Below are positions 1 through 8,688 of a stretch of DNA of 64,000 nt, in pieces. This DNA is from Candidatus Chlorohelix allophototropha (GTDB lineage: Bacteria; Chloroflexota; Chloroflexia; Chloroheliales; Chloroheliaceae): NCBI RefSeq assembly GCF_030389965.1, contig NZ_CP128400.1, positions 2,046,001-2,110,000 on the forward strand, read 5' to 3'. Under the pieces are notes generated by a model, which worked only from the letters and a program-made list of their open reading frames with translations, had not been told where the DNA came from and made no database searches. Made by a program: the position numbers and the translations under genes. The first letter of the stretch is position 1. The number at the start of each line of letters is the position of its first letter.

Positions 1-322
1 TCAGGTGTTCGCCCAAACGCTGCCCCTGATAGTCCACATCTACCGCCAGCGAGCGCACTTCCGCTAAATCTTCCCAGAAAATATGCAGCGAGCAAGTGCC
101 GATCACTTTGTCGCCGTCCGCCGCCACGATAAAGTCGCGCACGTACTCGTAAAGCTCGCTCATGCTGCGGGGTAACAGATTATTCTTGAGACGCGCCATC
201 TGATTTACCAAATTAAAAATCTGCGGCACATCCTTCATGCGAGCGCGTCTGATTACAATTGCCCCATTTTTGCCCAACGCTTCCGAGGTGTGGTTCATTT
301 CATCTTCGACTTCGGTAATCAC
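1..322 (-). CDS. GNAT N-acetyltransferase, ArgA-like (partial, runs off the left edge)
   Basis: I translated this minus-strand frame directly. It begins with GTG at 322, preceded by an AAGGAT/AGGG ribosome-binding stretch, and is open to base 1. An upstream ATG in the same frame meets a stop two codons later, which excludes it. The protein starts VITEVEDEMNH and continues with IRRARMKDVPQIFNLVNQMA, SLHIFWEDLAEVRSLAVD and YQGQRLGEHL, which is the acetyl-CoA binding segment of GNAT enzymes (Q/RxxGxG/A type). The pattern resembles the stand-alone GNAT domain of N-acetylglutamate synthases (arginine biosynthesis), but substrate cannot be assigned from half a domain. It lies downstream of the DUF1385 gene, separated by a terminator. 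Confidence 0.75.
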   Translation of the reverse strand, partial: MITEVEDEMNHTSEALGKNGAIVIRRARMKDVPQIFNLVNQMARLKNNLLPRSMSELYEYVRDFIVAADGDKVIGTCSLHIFWEDLAEVRSLAVDVDYQGQRLGEHL

Positions 323-344
323 TTCCCTATCCTTTCATGCGATA

Positions 345-373
345 AACTTAAAAAGCAGCCCTTGCGGCTGCTC
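345..373 (-). terminator. Intrinsic terminator after the DUF1385 gene
   Basis: Read on the minus strand, GCAGCC and GGCTGC form a 6-bp GC stem (355-360 with 366-371) around a 5-nt loop. A T tract follows. It lies about 40 bp past the stop codon of the DUF1385 gene. Confidence 0.7.
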
Positions 374-413
374 TGACAATATACTGCTAACTAAATAAAT
401 AGTGTTCAGTTTC

Positions 414-1400
414 TCAGGCAGCCGCTCCACTGTTCCCCCGCACTGGTTGTGCGGGGCGCACGGGGAGTCGAAGCCGCCGAGCTTCATATTCTTCCTGAGA
501 AATAATGCCGTCCGCTGCCAAAACATGCTCTAACGCCACGATGGCAATTTCAAGCATCGGCAACTCAGGCTGGCGAGTGGTCATCTTTTGTAGGGCAAGA
601 CCGGGCGCAGCCAACCAACGCACCACCCGGAAGCGATAATTTGCGGCAGTAAAGCGCAGAAATTCGTAAGCCCCTGTCGCGACCAACGGAATAATGAAAA
701 TTCGGGAAACCAACTTCCAGATAAAGGATAAATCGCCCATAAACACGAAAATGACGCTGGCTACCACCAGCACCACCAGCAAAAAGCTTGTGCCGCAACG
801 GGTGTGAACGGTGGTAAAGGTTTGCACTGTTTCCGGTTCGAGTTTCGCGTCCGCTTCGTAGGCGTTGATAGTCTTGTGTTCTGCCCCGTGATACATAAAG
901 ACCCGGCGCACATCCGGCATTTTGCCCATCAACCACAGATAACCCATGAATATGGCAAGGCGGATAACCCCTTCAGCGATGTTCACCGCTATATGTTGGT
1001 CAGTCCAGCTAAAGGCGAGAGTGGCGATGAAAGGCGGCGCGGCGAAAAACAAGCCAATCGCGAATAGCAATGAGAATGCCATCGTACTCCACAAAGCCCA
1101 ACCGCTGATTTGCTCGGTATCAACATTTTGTTCAGAGCCTTGCGGCGCATCGGGGTCGAGCATGGCAACGTTGGCGGAGAAAAAGAGGGTTTGCGTTCCA
1201 AGTACCAGCGCGTCCCACAGCGAAACCAGCCCCCGCATAAAGGGCAGTCGCCAGAGTTTCGAGGTATATATTTTCGATTGCAGCGGCTCGGTTTTGAGGA
1301 TGATTTCGCCGTTCGGCGCGCGCACCGCCACCGCCATATGGCGCTGACCCCGCATCATTACTCCCTCTAAAACTGCCTGTCCACCGTAATTAAACTTCAA
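414..1400 (-). CDS. DUF1385 family membrane protein (YqhQ-like)
   Basis: A 328-aa protein with the signature start of DUF1385 proteins, a GGQAVLEGVMMRG motif at residues 6-18 and a later YHGAEHKTINAYE motif near residue 170. Four or five hydrophobic segments in the middle indicate an integral membrane protein. The family is widespread in Firmicutes and Chloroflexota and its biochemical role is not established. The C-terminal tail (about residues 275-328) is hydrophilic. The length is normal for the family. It is a single-gene unit that ends at the terminator at 345-373. Confidence 0.9.
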   Translation of the reverse strand: MKFNYGGQAVLEGVMMRGQRHMAVAVRAPNGEIILKTEPLQSKIYTSKLWRLPFMRGLVSLWDALVLGTQTLFFSANVAMLDPDAPQGSEQNVDTEQISGWALWSTMAFSLLFAIGLFFAAPPFIATLAFSWTDQHIAVNIAEGVIRLAIFMGYLWLMGKMPDVRRVFMYHGAEHKTINAYEADAKLEPETVQTFTTVHTRCGTSFLLVVLVVASVIFVFMGDLSFIWKLVSRIFIIPLVATGAYEFLRFTAANYRFRVVRWLAAPGLALQKMTTRQPELPMLEIAIVALEHVLAADGIISQEEYEARRLRLPVRPAQPVRGNSGAAA

Positions 1401-1543
1401 TTTTCGCTCCCGGACTAAATAAATTACTGTGCTATTCTACAAACAATTATACTCTATTGCAATACATGAGCTTGCTTTTTGCCCCGAACGCTTCTCGAAG
1501 GGTAACATACCCGCCCTCCCCTAAAAATAAACCCCTATAAAAG

Positions 1544-1576
1544 CAAAAAAAACACAGCGCGGGCTGTGCCTTTTTT
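1544..1576. terminator. Bidirectional terminator-like hairpin
   Basis: CACAGC (1553-1558) and GCTGTG (1563-1568) form a stem flanked by an A tract on the left and a T tract on the right, so it would work in both directions. It is the only structure I see in the gene-poor stretch 1401-1856, which is otherwise AT-rich. Confidence 0.55.
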
Positions 1577-1856
1577 ATTACTACTTCACTGCAAACCCCT
1601 TCCGAGGATTAGGTGTCTTCCGACAGTACCCCTTTTTTAGGGCTTCCCAATGCTATGAAAAATGGCACTTTTCCCGATTTACTGAGAATTTATCATTCCT
1701 TAATCAAGTGTATTATTCATTTTACATAGACTTTACATTGGAACACTGTCAAAAAGATTATAACTTAGCCCTCTTTACTTTGCAACAGTTGGCGCGAGGC
1801 AAATTTTCCTGCGCTTTGTTTACCCTAAAAAGGTTTCTTGCAACTGCCCTGCTTGC

Positions 1857-2690
1857 TCACAAAGTCTCAGGATCTATGCCCAATTCCCGCAAACGCGCCC
1901 ATGCTTTCTCCTTCGCCGCTTGCTCGGCTTCTTTTGCCGCTCGTTCGGCTTCTTTCGCTGCCTGCTCGACTTCTTTCGCTGCTTGCTCGGAATCCGCTCT
2001 CCGGCGTTCGGCTTCTTTTGCCGCTCGTTCAGATTCGGCGCGCCAACGTTCCATTTCCTTTGCGGCGCGTTCGGCTTCAACTCCGGTTAGGCGCAAATTG
2101 CCCGCAGCATCGTACAGCCGCAAATAACGCCCATCTGCCGCCAACCAGCTTTCCAATTCCTCACTCCACAAACGCCCCTGCGCGTCCGACTCAATCCGTT
2201 GCGCTTCCCGCTCGGCGTTGTAGCGCCAACCGTACAAACGCGCGGCGTACTTCTTGCGCAAAACTGGCTCGTGCGGATCATAGGCGAAATACTCCTTCAC
2301 CCCCAACCGCGCATACTTCTCCGGCTTCTCCTCTATATCATCGGTAATGGTCTCTTCTGAGCAAACCTCGAAAACCATGCTCGGCGCAGGACGTTCGGGC
2401 AGCAGCATTTTCCAACTTCTAACCCCGCTATGGGGCGGTTGTACTCCCTTGAAAACCGCTACATCGGGCGCAAGCGGGTATTCTAGGTGGTCTTTGGTGT
2501 TGTAGATATTAAGATTGGAGACAACAAACCAATTTTCGGCACGATATAGCCAGAGCAATACATCCACCAAATAGCGGATAAGCTCCGATTGAGAAGTGCT
2601 TTCGCCCATCAAATCCTCGCGAGTGGGGTGAGTATCATAATAATAGTCAAGCGTAAGATTGAAAGCCTGATCCTGCTTGCGAAGCGCCAT
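1857..2690 (-). CDS. Uma2 family (DUF820) endonuclease-like protein with a C-terminal coiled coil
   Basis: A 277-aa protein. The N-terminal ~190 residues follow the Uma2/DUF820 pattern: APDVAVFKGV, PSMVFEVCSEETITDD and KPEKYARLGVKEYFAYDP. This is the PD-(D/E)xK-like nuclease fold with the D...ExxS...K arrangement. Residues ~205-265 are a highly charged AAKEAE-type heptad repeat, a typical tail of these proteins in cyanobacteria and Chloroflexota. The family is much expanded in filamentous bacteria. Nuclease activity is inferred from the fold, and the biological role is unclear. The minus-strand start at 2690 has an AGGAGG-like site just upstream (near 2698-2704). Confidence 0.85.
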   Translation of the reverse strand: MALRKQDQAFNLTLDYYYDTHPTREDLMGESTSQSELIRYLVDVLLWLYRAENWFVVSNLNIYNTKDHLEYPLAPDVAVFKGVQPPHSGVRSWKMLLPERPAPSMVFEVCSEETITDDIEEKPEKYARLGVKEYFAYDPHEPVLRKKYAARLYGWRYNAEREAQRIESDAQGRLWSEELESWLAADGRYLRLYDAAGNLRLTGVEAERAAKEMERWRAESERAAKEAERRRADSEQAAKEVEQAAKEAERAAKEAEQAAKEKAWARLRELGIDPETL

Positions 2691-2854
2691 TACTCTTGCA
2701 CCTCCTTAGCTGTTAAACTGAACACTACGTCAAAACCATGTTAGCATATTCGGTCAAGGCGTAACTACTCAGCGCCATTAAACCTGCCTATTAATCTGTG
2801 CTATACTAGGCGCGGTTAGCTCAAAGCATTCTAGCTAGGAAACAGAAAGTAGCA

Positions 2855-3457
2855 ATGTGGTACAGGCTCGATAAAAATATAACCGCTGTTATACTAATCG
2901 CTTTTGTCTTTGCGCTGGCAACCGCGCTGGTAGCGAAATTGTGGGTTGAGCCTGCTTATAGCGGCACAGGCAGCATCCCTTTCTGGCTCTATAGCAACGG
3001 CAAATCGCTCACCCTGCTGGCGGGCATCATCAATTTCCTACTCATTTTCCCCGCTCTCATCGCCATAGTCTTCTATCCTGCCCCCAAACCCGATTTAATC
3101 TTTGTGCGTCCGGCGTTGTGCTTTATAGGCATCGTTTGTTTTTTCATCGGCACAGGCGCATACACCGGACAGGGTACGTTGGCATACGATTTCAGCACGA
3201 CCGACCACGCCTACCGAATCGAATCGCTCATCAATTATAACGGGGTGATGGGAGCATATTCGCTGAACAACAAGCTAGAGGTAAAGCTGTGGGAGTGCGA
3301 TAGCGGCGGCGAGTGGTGCAGCATCAAAGAAAGTTACAAGTGGGACAACTTGCCGCCCCCCGATAAAGGCAAACCGCTCTACGAATTCGACAAATACCAG
3401 AAGCAAGTGCTGATAACGGTGGGGAGTGAGCAGTTCGGAAAGTTCAACCTACCCTAA
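2855..3457 (+). CDS. Hypothetical membrane protein with three transmembrane segments
   Basis: A 200-aa protein I do not recognise. Hydrophobic segments lie at about residues 10-30, 48-75 and 82-105, followed by a soluble domain of ~95 residues with two cysteines close together (WECDSGGEWCS). By the positive-inside rule, the soluble domain is probably outside the cell. It sits 37 bp upstream of the MocA-like gene, so co-transcription is possible. No enzyme motif is visible. Confidence 0.6.
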   Translation: MWYRLDKNITAVILIAFVFALATALVAKLWVEPAYSGTGSIPFWLYSNGKSLTLLAGIINFLLIFPALIAIVFYPAPKPDLIFVRPALCFIGIVCFFIGTGAYTGQGTLAYDFSTTDHAYRIESLINYNGVMGAYSLNNKLEVKLWECDSGGEWCSIKESYKWDNLPPPDKGKPLYEFDKYQKQVLITVGSEQFGKFNLP

Positions 3458-3494
3458 GTAAGGGTGCATCGGTTCTCTGAGAAAAGAGGCAACG

Positions 3495-4115
3495 ATGGAA
3501 CAGGTAAGCGCGGTAGTGCTGGCAGCAGGCGCGGCGCGGCGCTACGGTAAACCCAAACAACTGGAACGCTACCCGGCGGACGGCGCAACCTTGCTGGAAC
3601 GAGCAGTTTCGCTGGCGTTGCTATCTGGCGCGGGCGAAGTGATTGTGGTGCTAGGCAACGCGGGGCTAGAAGCGTTGGAAATTCTCAACAACTATATCAG
3701 ACCACCCGACACAAAGAATGTGCTATTGCAAATAGCCTACAACCCGCGTTGGGCGGAAGGGCAGGGCTTTTCGGTGGCGACAGGCGTGGAGGCGCTTGAC
3801 CCCCAAAGTCGAGGCGCGCTCTTTCTCCTTGCCGATCAACCCCGTGTAAAGCCCGAAACGGCGCGTAACCTAATTGCCCATTTCCTAAACCTGCCCGACT
3901 CGGCTAATAAAATCATCTTCCCCACCTTTAACCGCAAGCGCGGCAACCCGGCATTATTCGGACGCGGCTTCTTCCCCGAACTGGCAGCCCTGCAGGGCGA
4001 TAGCGGCGGACGCGAAGTAGTGAAGGCGCATCCGCAAGCGGTTATTGAGCTTGCGGTGGATGATCCCGGCATACATGAGGACATTGATACACCCGAAGAT
4101 TTGGCGCGGTTGTAG
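3495..4115 (+). CDS. MocA-like molybdopterin nucleotidyltransferase
   Basis: A 206-aa protein of the MobA/MocA nucleotidyltransferase family. It shows the nucleotide-binding start VVLAAGAARRYGKPKQL (residues 7-23), the ADQPRV metal/nucleotide motif (near 114), GDSGGR (near 174) and the DIDTPEDL end motif. MocA enzymes transfer CMP to molybdopterin to make the cytosine-dinucleotide cofactor of xanthine-dehydrogenase/CO-dehydrogenase-type enzymes. No molybdenum hydroxylase genes are nearby, so the family is clear but CTP use is inferred. The gene precedes a HAD phosphatase and an EamA transporter on the same strand, with a REP-like array in between. Confidence 0.8.
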   Translation: MEQVSAVVLAAGAARRYGKPKQLERYPADGATLLERAVSLALLSGAGEVIVVLGNAGLEALEILNNYIRPPDTKNVLLQIAYNPRWAEGQGFSVATGVEALDPQSRGALFLLADQPRVKPETARNLIAHFLNLPDSANKIIFPTFNRKRGNPALFGRGFFPELAALQGDSGGREVVKAHPQAVIELAVDDPGIHEDIDTPEDLARL

Positions 4116-4252
4116 TAGGGGCGCATTCCGATGCGCCCGCGTGTGGTTGGTTTTAATTGGTAGGGGCGCGGCTCGATGCGCCCGCGTTGAATAGGTTCAA
4201 TTCGAGGGGGTTTCGCAAAGGACGCTTCCGCTACGCCCCTAGACAAGGACTA
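4112..4252 (+). repeat. REP-like palindromic array (family 1)
   Basis: Successive stem-loops of the type GTAGGGGCGCATTCCGATGC, with the variants GGCGCGGCTCGATGCGCCC and a final CTACGCCCCTA. The first copy overlaps the stop codon of the MocA-like gene. The same family recurs many times in the window. Confidence 0.8.
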
Positions 4253-4255
4253 ACT

Positions 4256-4909
4256 ATGATGAATCTTTCCACGATTCTGTTTGATTTCGATGGTACGCTG
4301 GTACAGTCGCTACCGAAATGGCTGGAAACGTATCGTTACACCTTCAGTTTCTACGATAAAGAGTTAGCAGACGAACGCGCATTTATAAAATACTGGTATC
4401 AGCCCTTGCCCGAAACGATAGCGCAAGTGGGCGCACCTTCCTTTGGAGAGTTTGCCGGACATATGGAGAAGGGCTTTCTAAAAGCGTTCGCCACGCTAGA
4501 ACTTTACCCCGGCGCAAGAGAAATGCTGGAAGCATGCCATCAAAAGAAGCTGACAATGGGGTTGGTCACTTCCTCGCCGCGAGAGGCGCTGGCTTATACG
4601 CTAGGTCGGCTGAAGATTGAGCATTATTTCGACACGATTATTACCAGCACCGATATCAAAAAGCCCAAACCGCACCCGGAGTCGGTGCTGATAGCGCTGT
4701 CAAAGCTAGGGAAAGCGGCAGGCGAAACCCTATTCGTGGGCGATTATATCTACGATGTGGCGGCGGGACAGGAAGCAGGCACATACACCGGGCTTTTCCT
4801 ACCCCCGGCAAATAGCCCTTACTACGATTTCGAGGAATTACGCGCCAGCCGCCCCGATTTTACCTTCGCGGGCTACGAAGAGTTGGTGGCTTATCTCGGT
4901 TTAAGTTGA
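4256..4909 (+). CDS. HAD-superfamily phosphatase (phosphoglycolate/pyrophosphatase-like)
   Basis: A ~217-aa haloacid-dehalogenase hydrolase. Motif I is LFDFDGTLV right at the N-terminus, motif II is GLVTSSP, the lysine of motif III lies in KKPKPHPES, and motif IV is VGDYIYDVAAGQEAG. The ~75-residue insert after motif I is a helical C1 cap, as in phosphoglycolate phosphatase and PpaX. I chose ATG at 4256 because AAGGA lies 8 nt upstream. Extending the frame further upstream only translates the REP repeat. The physiological substrate is not predictable from sequence. Confidence 0.85.
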   Translation: MMNLSTILFDFDGTLVQSLPKWLETYRYTFSFYDKELADERAFIKYWYQPLPETIAQVGAPSFGEFAGHMEKGFLKAFATLELYPGAREMLEACHQKKLTMGLVTSSPREALAYTLGRLKIEHYFDTIITSTDIKKPKPHPESVLIALSKLGKAAGETLFVGDYIYDVAAGQEAGTYTGLFLPPANSPYYDFEELRASRPDFTFAGYEELVAYLGLS

Positions 4910-4925
4910 GAAAGCGAGCTACGCC

Positions 4926-5879
4926 TTGACCGTTAAAGCCGATTCAGCCCCATTACACAGCCACGCACAAGACTACCGAACGGGCTTGCTGTGGGCTTTC
5001 GGAGGGACGGCGGTTTGGTCTAGCACCGCCCTTTTTATAGAAGTGCTGAACCGCGATTTCGGCATGACGACGGTGGAACTGGCTTTCTGGCGCACCTCTA
5101 TCATTACGCTAGTATTGGGCGTGGTGGTGCGGAAACGCTATCCCGGCAGCGCGTTGCTGATCTCTCGGCGCGAGATGGGCGTGTTTTTTCTGGCGGGTCT
5201 GGTGGGCATCGCCATTTTCGCGCTGCTCTTTAACGGCTCGGTGCAAGAAAACGGCGGAGCGGTTGCCACCACCCTGATATTCTGCTCACCCGTTTTCGTG
5301 GCGTTGGGCGGGGCGTTGTGGCTGAACGAAAAGGTGACGCTGGCGCAAGTCATCGCGATTGTGGTAATCCTGCTCGGCTGTGGGTTGGTGGCTGGCATCA
5401 CCGACCCAACCGCGCTGATAAAAAGTCCGCTCGGCGCGATAATGGGATTGGGCAGTGGGCTGGTTTTCGCAATCTACATTCTAATAGGAAAGGTGGTGGC
5501 ACGTACCGAGCGCAGAGGCGGTTTGATAAACCTATTCTACTACTTTTTGTCCGCCACGCTGGTACTAACTCCCCTCGGTTTAATTCAAGAAGGCTTCCGG
5601 CTGTTCACTCCCGCCCTGAACTGGAACGGTTGGTTTCTGCTCATCACCCTTTCGCTCATTTCGCTGTGCGGTTACGCCTTTTTCAATGCCAGCCTGAAGT
5701 ATTTGCCCGCCGCCATCAGTAGCCTGATTCAAACCCTCGAACCCTCTATGACGGGCGTACTCTCGCTGATATTTCTAGGACGCACCATGAGCGGGTTGCA
5801 ATGGGGCGGCACGCTGCTGATAATTTCGGGCGTGGTGGGTCTGCAACTGCGCGACTTACGCTCCCGCAAGTTGGGCTGA
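4926..5879 (+). CDS. EamA/DMT family transporter
   Basis: A 317-aa protein with ten predicted transmembrane segments in two EamA halves (about residues 18-150 and 165-305). The typical AFGGTAVWSSTALFIE and AAISSLIQTLEPSMTGVLSLIFLG segments are present. The drug/metabolite transporter superfamily exports amino acids, nucleotides or small metabolites. The substrate is unknown. The start is a TTG at 4926, 16 nt after the HAD stop, and no better ATG exists before the first membrane helix. It is likely co-transcribed with the HAD gene. Confidence 0.85.
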   Translation: MTVKADSAPLHSHAQDYRTGLLWAFGGTAVWSSTALFIEVLNRDFGMTTVELAFWRTSIITLVLGVVVRKRYPGSALLISRREMGVFFLAGLVGIAIFALLFNGSVQENGGAVATTLIFCSPVFVALGGALWLNEKVTLAQVIAIVVILLGCGLVAGITDPTALIKSPLGAIMGLGSGLVFAIYILIGKVVARTERRGGLINLFYYFLSATLVLTPLGLIQEGFRLFTPALNWNGWFLLITLSLISLCGYAFFNASLKYLPAAISSLIQTLEPSMTGVLSLIFLGRTMSGLQWGGTLLIISGVVGLQLRDLRSRKLG

Positions 5880-5969
5880 TGCCACTATCCTCTTACCCCT
5901 CTTCTCATCCTCTTTTCATCGTGGGGATATGTCCCTATCGCCGGGTTACACCCATCCACCAGCCCGAAT

Positions 5970-5998
5970 CAAAACAAGGGGCGGTGAAACCCCTTGTC
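5970..5998 (-). terminator. Intrinsic terminator after the NHL-repeat gene
   Basis: CAAGGGG (5975-5981) pairs with CCCCTTG (5990-5996). On the minus strand the hairpin is followed by TTTTG. It lies 25 bp past the stop of the NHL-repeat gene. The same CAAGGGG/CCCCTTG hairpin recurs as a terminator at 8631-8652 and 56295-56316. Confidence 0.7.
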
Positions 5999-6021
5999 TG
6001 TGTTAATAAATTCCTATTAAA

Positions 6022-8406
6022 CTAACTTGCCGCTACTACCGACAGGATGTTCACTTGCGTCACTTCCGAGCGGTTGCCGTAGCCCACCACTGCGTAATCG
6101 CCCGCTAATCCCGCCGTGTCCACCGCGATGGTCACTTCCCCGTTCGCGTTCGCCAGTTGCATCCCGAGGCTCACGCTCTTTCCGTCCGGCGCGGTGTACC
6201 ACTCCGAGACCCATTCGTTGGCTAGGTAGCCCTTCTGCACGATGCTCACCTTCTCGCCCGCTTTCGCGCTTACCGCTGCCCCGGGTTGCACCGCCCCTTT
6301 GCTCTCGTCAAGGTTGCTCTCCGCTTCCCCGTACACAAAGCCTTGGCTGTTGCTGTTCACTCGCATTCCGCTTCCCGTGTCATCATCATATATCAACGTG
6401 TAGTGCGTCTCGATTTCAGTTCCCACTACCGCGTTTGAGTTCGGGCGGAACACCACTGTACCGCTCGCTTCCTGATTCTGCTCCAGTTTTGGCAGCGCAA
6501 TTGTCACGCTGGTGGCGGTCACTTGCGTTACCCACACCCCCGCGCTTGCCCCATCGAGGTAGCCCACATCTAGCCCTTGCGGGATCGGCATTTCCACCAA
6601 GATTTTATTGGCGTTGCCCGCCCCGATATTCTTCACCTTGAAGCTGAACGAGACGAGGTTCTCTGGGTTGGTAGCCACCACCCGATCAGGGCTAACCCGA
6701 AATTGCGGCACTATTTCGGAAGGTCTTGCCACATCGAAAGGAGTGCTATCAACTGAAGGCAAGCCGGTGGCGGAAGCGGTCAGCACATAGCCCGACCCAC
6801 TCTTATCAATCTGCAAATCGGTGAAGGTAGCCACACCATTCACGGCATTGACCGTGAGCGTACCGCCGAGAATTGCGCCCGGAGTGCCTGTGCCGCTCTT
6901 GATAGCGATAGTCACTGCGCCGTTGTAGCTCGAAACGAAGTTGCCGTTCACATCTTTCGCCGTCACTACCGATTTAGTGGAGAAGGTACTATTAGGCGCT
7001 GCGCCACTCGGTTGGGTAGTGAATTCCAAGTAGAGAGCAGGAAAGGCGAATTTCACTACCCGGTTGTTGTTGTCATCAGCCACATAGAGACCACCTTGCC
7101 CATCCACCGCTACCCCAGAGGGAAAATATAGGCTGTCGGCGGTGGGGTAGCGAAGAGGAATAAGAAGATTGGTAGCGACGCCGCCTTTGTTCTCAGTAGC
7201 GGTGGTAAAATCCCCACCTTGCCCGTACACCTGCGTGGCAGTGGTGGAACCCGCCGGGTAGTACAACACCCGATGGTTGCCGCTATCAGCCACATAGAGA
7301 CCGCCCTGCCTATCTATCGCAAGTCCGTAGGGACCACCCAGGTTGTCGGCGGTGGGTAAAGACCCACCCTGTCCGTCATTGGCACCGCCTTTATTCAAAG
7401 TATTAGTGGTAAAATCCCCGCCTTGCCCGTACACCCGTGTGGCGGTGGTAGAACCCGCCGGGTAGTACACCACCCGGTTGTTGCCGCCATCAGCCACATA
7501 GAGACCGCCCTGCCTATCCACCAATACCTCAGCGGGCCTATATAGGCTATCGGCGGTGGGGTAGTAAGGAGGAATTAAAAGATTGGTAGCGACGCCGCCT
7601 TTGTTCTCAATATTAGTGGTAAAATCCCCGCCCTGCCCGTACACCCGCGTGGCAGTGGTAGAACCCGCCGGGTAGTACACCACCCGGCTGTTGAAAGGAT
7701 CAGCCACATAGAGACCGCCCTGCCCATCCACCGCTACCCCAAAGGGCATATCTAGGCTGTCAGCGGTTGGGAAAACTTCGTCCTGTCGTACACCATGGGC
7801 ACCGCCTTTGTTCCAAGTAGCGGTGGTAAAGTCCCCGCCTTGCCCGTACACCCGCGTGGCGGTGGTGGAACCCGCCGGATAGTACACCACCCGGCTGTTG
7901 CCGCCATCAGCCACATAGAGACCGCCCTGCCCATCCAGCGCAATTCCGTAGGGACTATACAGGCTGTCGGCGGTGGGGTAGCGAGGAAGAAAAGGAAGAT
8001 TGGCAGGGACCCCGCCTTTGTTCGCAATATTGGTGGTAAAATCCCCGCCCTGCCCCCAAACCTTGGTGGGGGTGGTGGAACCCGCCGGGTAGTACAACAC
8101 CCGGCTGTTGCCTCTATCAGCCACATAGAAACCGCCCTGCCTATCAACCAATACCCCGTTGGGCAATGCTAGGCTATCGGCGGTTGGTAAATTCCCGCTC
8201 AGTCCGTCAAAGGTGCCGCCTTTGTTCAAAGTATTAGTGGTAAAATCCCCGCCCTGCCCCCAAACCTTGTCGGCGGTGGAATCGGGTGGGGTATAGGCGG
8301 CGAAGGACGAGGTGATCAGCCCTAGCAGCAACGCAATACCAGCCAAAGCTGCCAGCCCCCGCGCCGTTATGTGCCTTTTCTTTCTTTCTCTAACTTGATT
8401 AAGCAT
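6022..8406 (-). CDS. Secreted NHL-repeat protein with C-terminal Ig/DUF11-like domains
   Basis: A 794-aa protein. Residues 1-37 form a signal peptide (basic start, hydrophobic core, cleavage after SFA). Six NHL-type units of ~68 residues follow (about residues 45-455), each running from VxGQGGDFTT through GxYVAD..N.RV to YYPAGSTT, so they should build a six-bladed propeller. The later part has an invasin/Ig-like segment (about 465-570), a DUF11-like domain of secreted proteins (about 575-700) and a final small beta domain. There is no sortase or PEP-CTERM anchor. It is predicted to act outside the cell as a binding or scaffold protein. The start is the ATG at 8404-8406. Confidence 0.85.
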   Translation of the reverse strand: MLNQVRERKKRHITARGLAALAGIALLLGLITSSFAAYTPPDSTADKVWGQGGDFTTNTLNKGGTFDGLSGNLPTADSLALPNGVLVDRQGGFYVADRGNSRVLYYPAGSTTPTKVWGQGGDFTTNIANKGGVPANLPFLPRYPTADSLYSPYGIALDGQGGLYVADGGNSRVVYYPAGSTTATRVYGQGGDFTTATWNKGGAHGVRQDEVFPTADSLDMPFGVAVDGQGGLYVADPFNSRVVYYPAGSTTATRVYGQGGDFTTNIENKGGVATNLLIPPYYPTADSLYRPAEVLVDRQGGLYVADGGNNRVVYYPAGSTTATRVYGQGGDFTTNTLNKGGANDGQGGSLPTADNLGGPYGLAIDRQGGLYVADSGNHRVLYYPAGSTTATQVYGQGGDFTTATENKGGVATNLLIPLRYPTADSLYFPSGVAVDGQGGLYVADDNNNRVVKFAFPALYLEFTTQPSGAAPNSTFSTKSVVTAKDVNGNFVSSYNGAVTIAIKSGTGTPGAILGGTLTVNAVNGVATFTDLQIDKSGSGYVLTASATGLPSVDSTPFDVARPSEIVPQFRVSPDRVVATNPENLVSFSFKVKNIGAGNANKILVEMPIPQGLDVGYLDGASAGVWVTQVTATSVTIALPKLEQNQEASGTVVFRPNSNAVVGTEIETHYTLIYDDDTGSGMRVNSNSQGFVYGEAESNLDESKGAVQPGAAVSAKAGEKVSIVQKGYLANEWVSEWYTAPDGKSVSLGMQLANANGEVTIAVDTAGLAGDYAVVGYGNRSEVTQVNILSVVAAS

Positions 8407-8627
8407 TAATAGTTCCTTTCCTTCTAATTTCCGCTAGTTGGAAGCTACTATATCAATTATTCGGGTTCTACACCCATCAAGTTTATTAATGTATTTATTA
8501 AATATTACGAAACAACACTATTATTATATAGATAAATAGTTAAACAATAAAGTATTATTAATAATAAGACAGTGAATAGAATAACCATCAAATAGGGGCG
8601 TAACTTTACTCTGAACAACCCGAATCA

Positions 8628-8654
8628 AAACAAGGGGCGGTGAAACCCCTTGCT
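8628..8654 (-). terminator. Intrinsic terminator after the prenyl synthase gene
   Basis: CAAGGGG (8631-8637) and CCCCTTG (8646-8652) form the same hairpin as at 5975-5996, including the flanking CCCGAATCAAAA sequence. On the minus strand a TTTTG tract follows. The rest of 8407-8688 is AT-rich and must hold the promoter of the NHL-repeat gene. I cannot assign its boxes. Confidence 0.65.
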
Positions 8655-8688
8655 CTTCTCTCCTTATCGTGGGGATATGTAGTGCCGA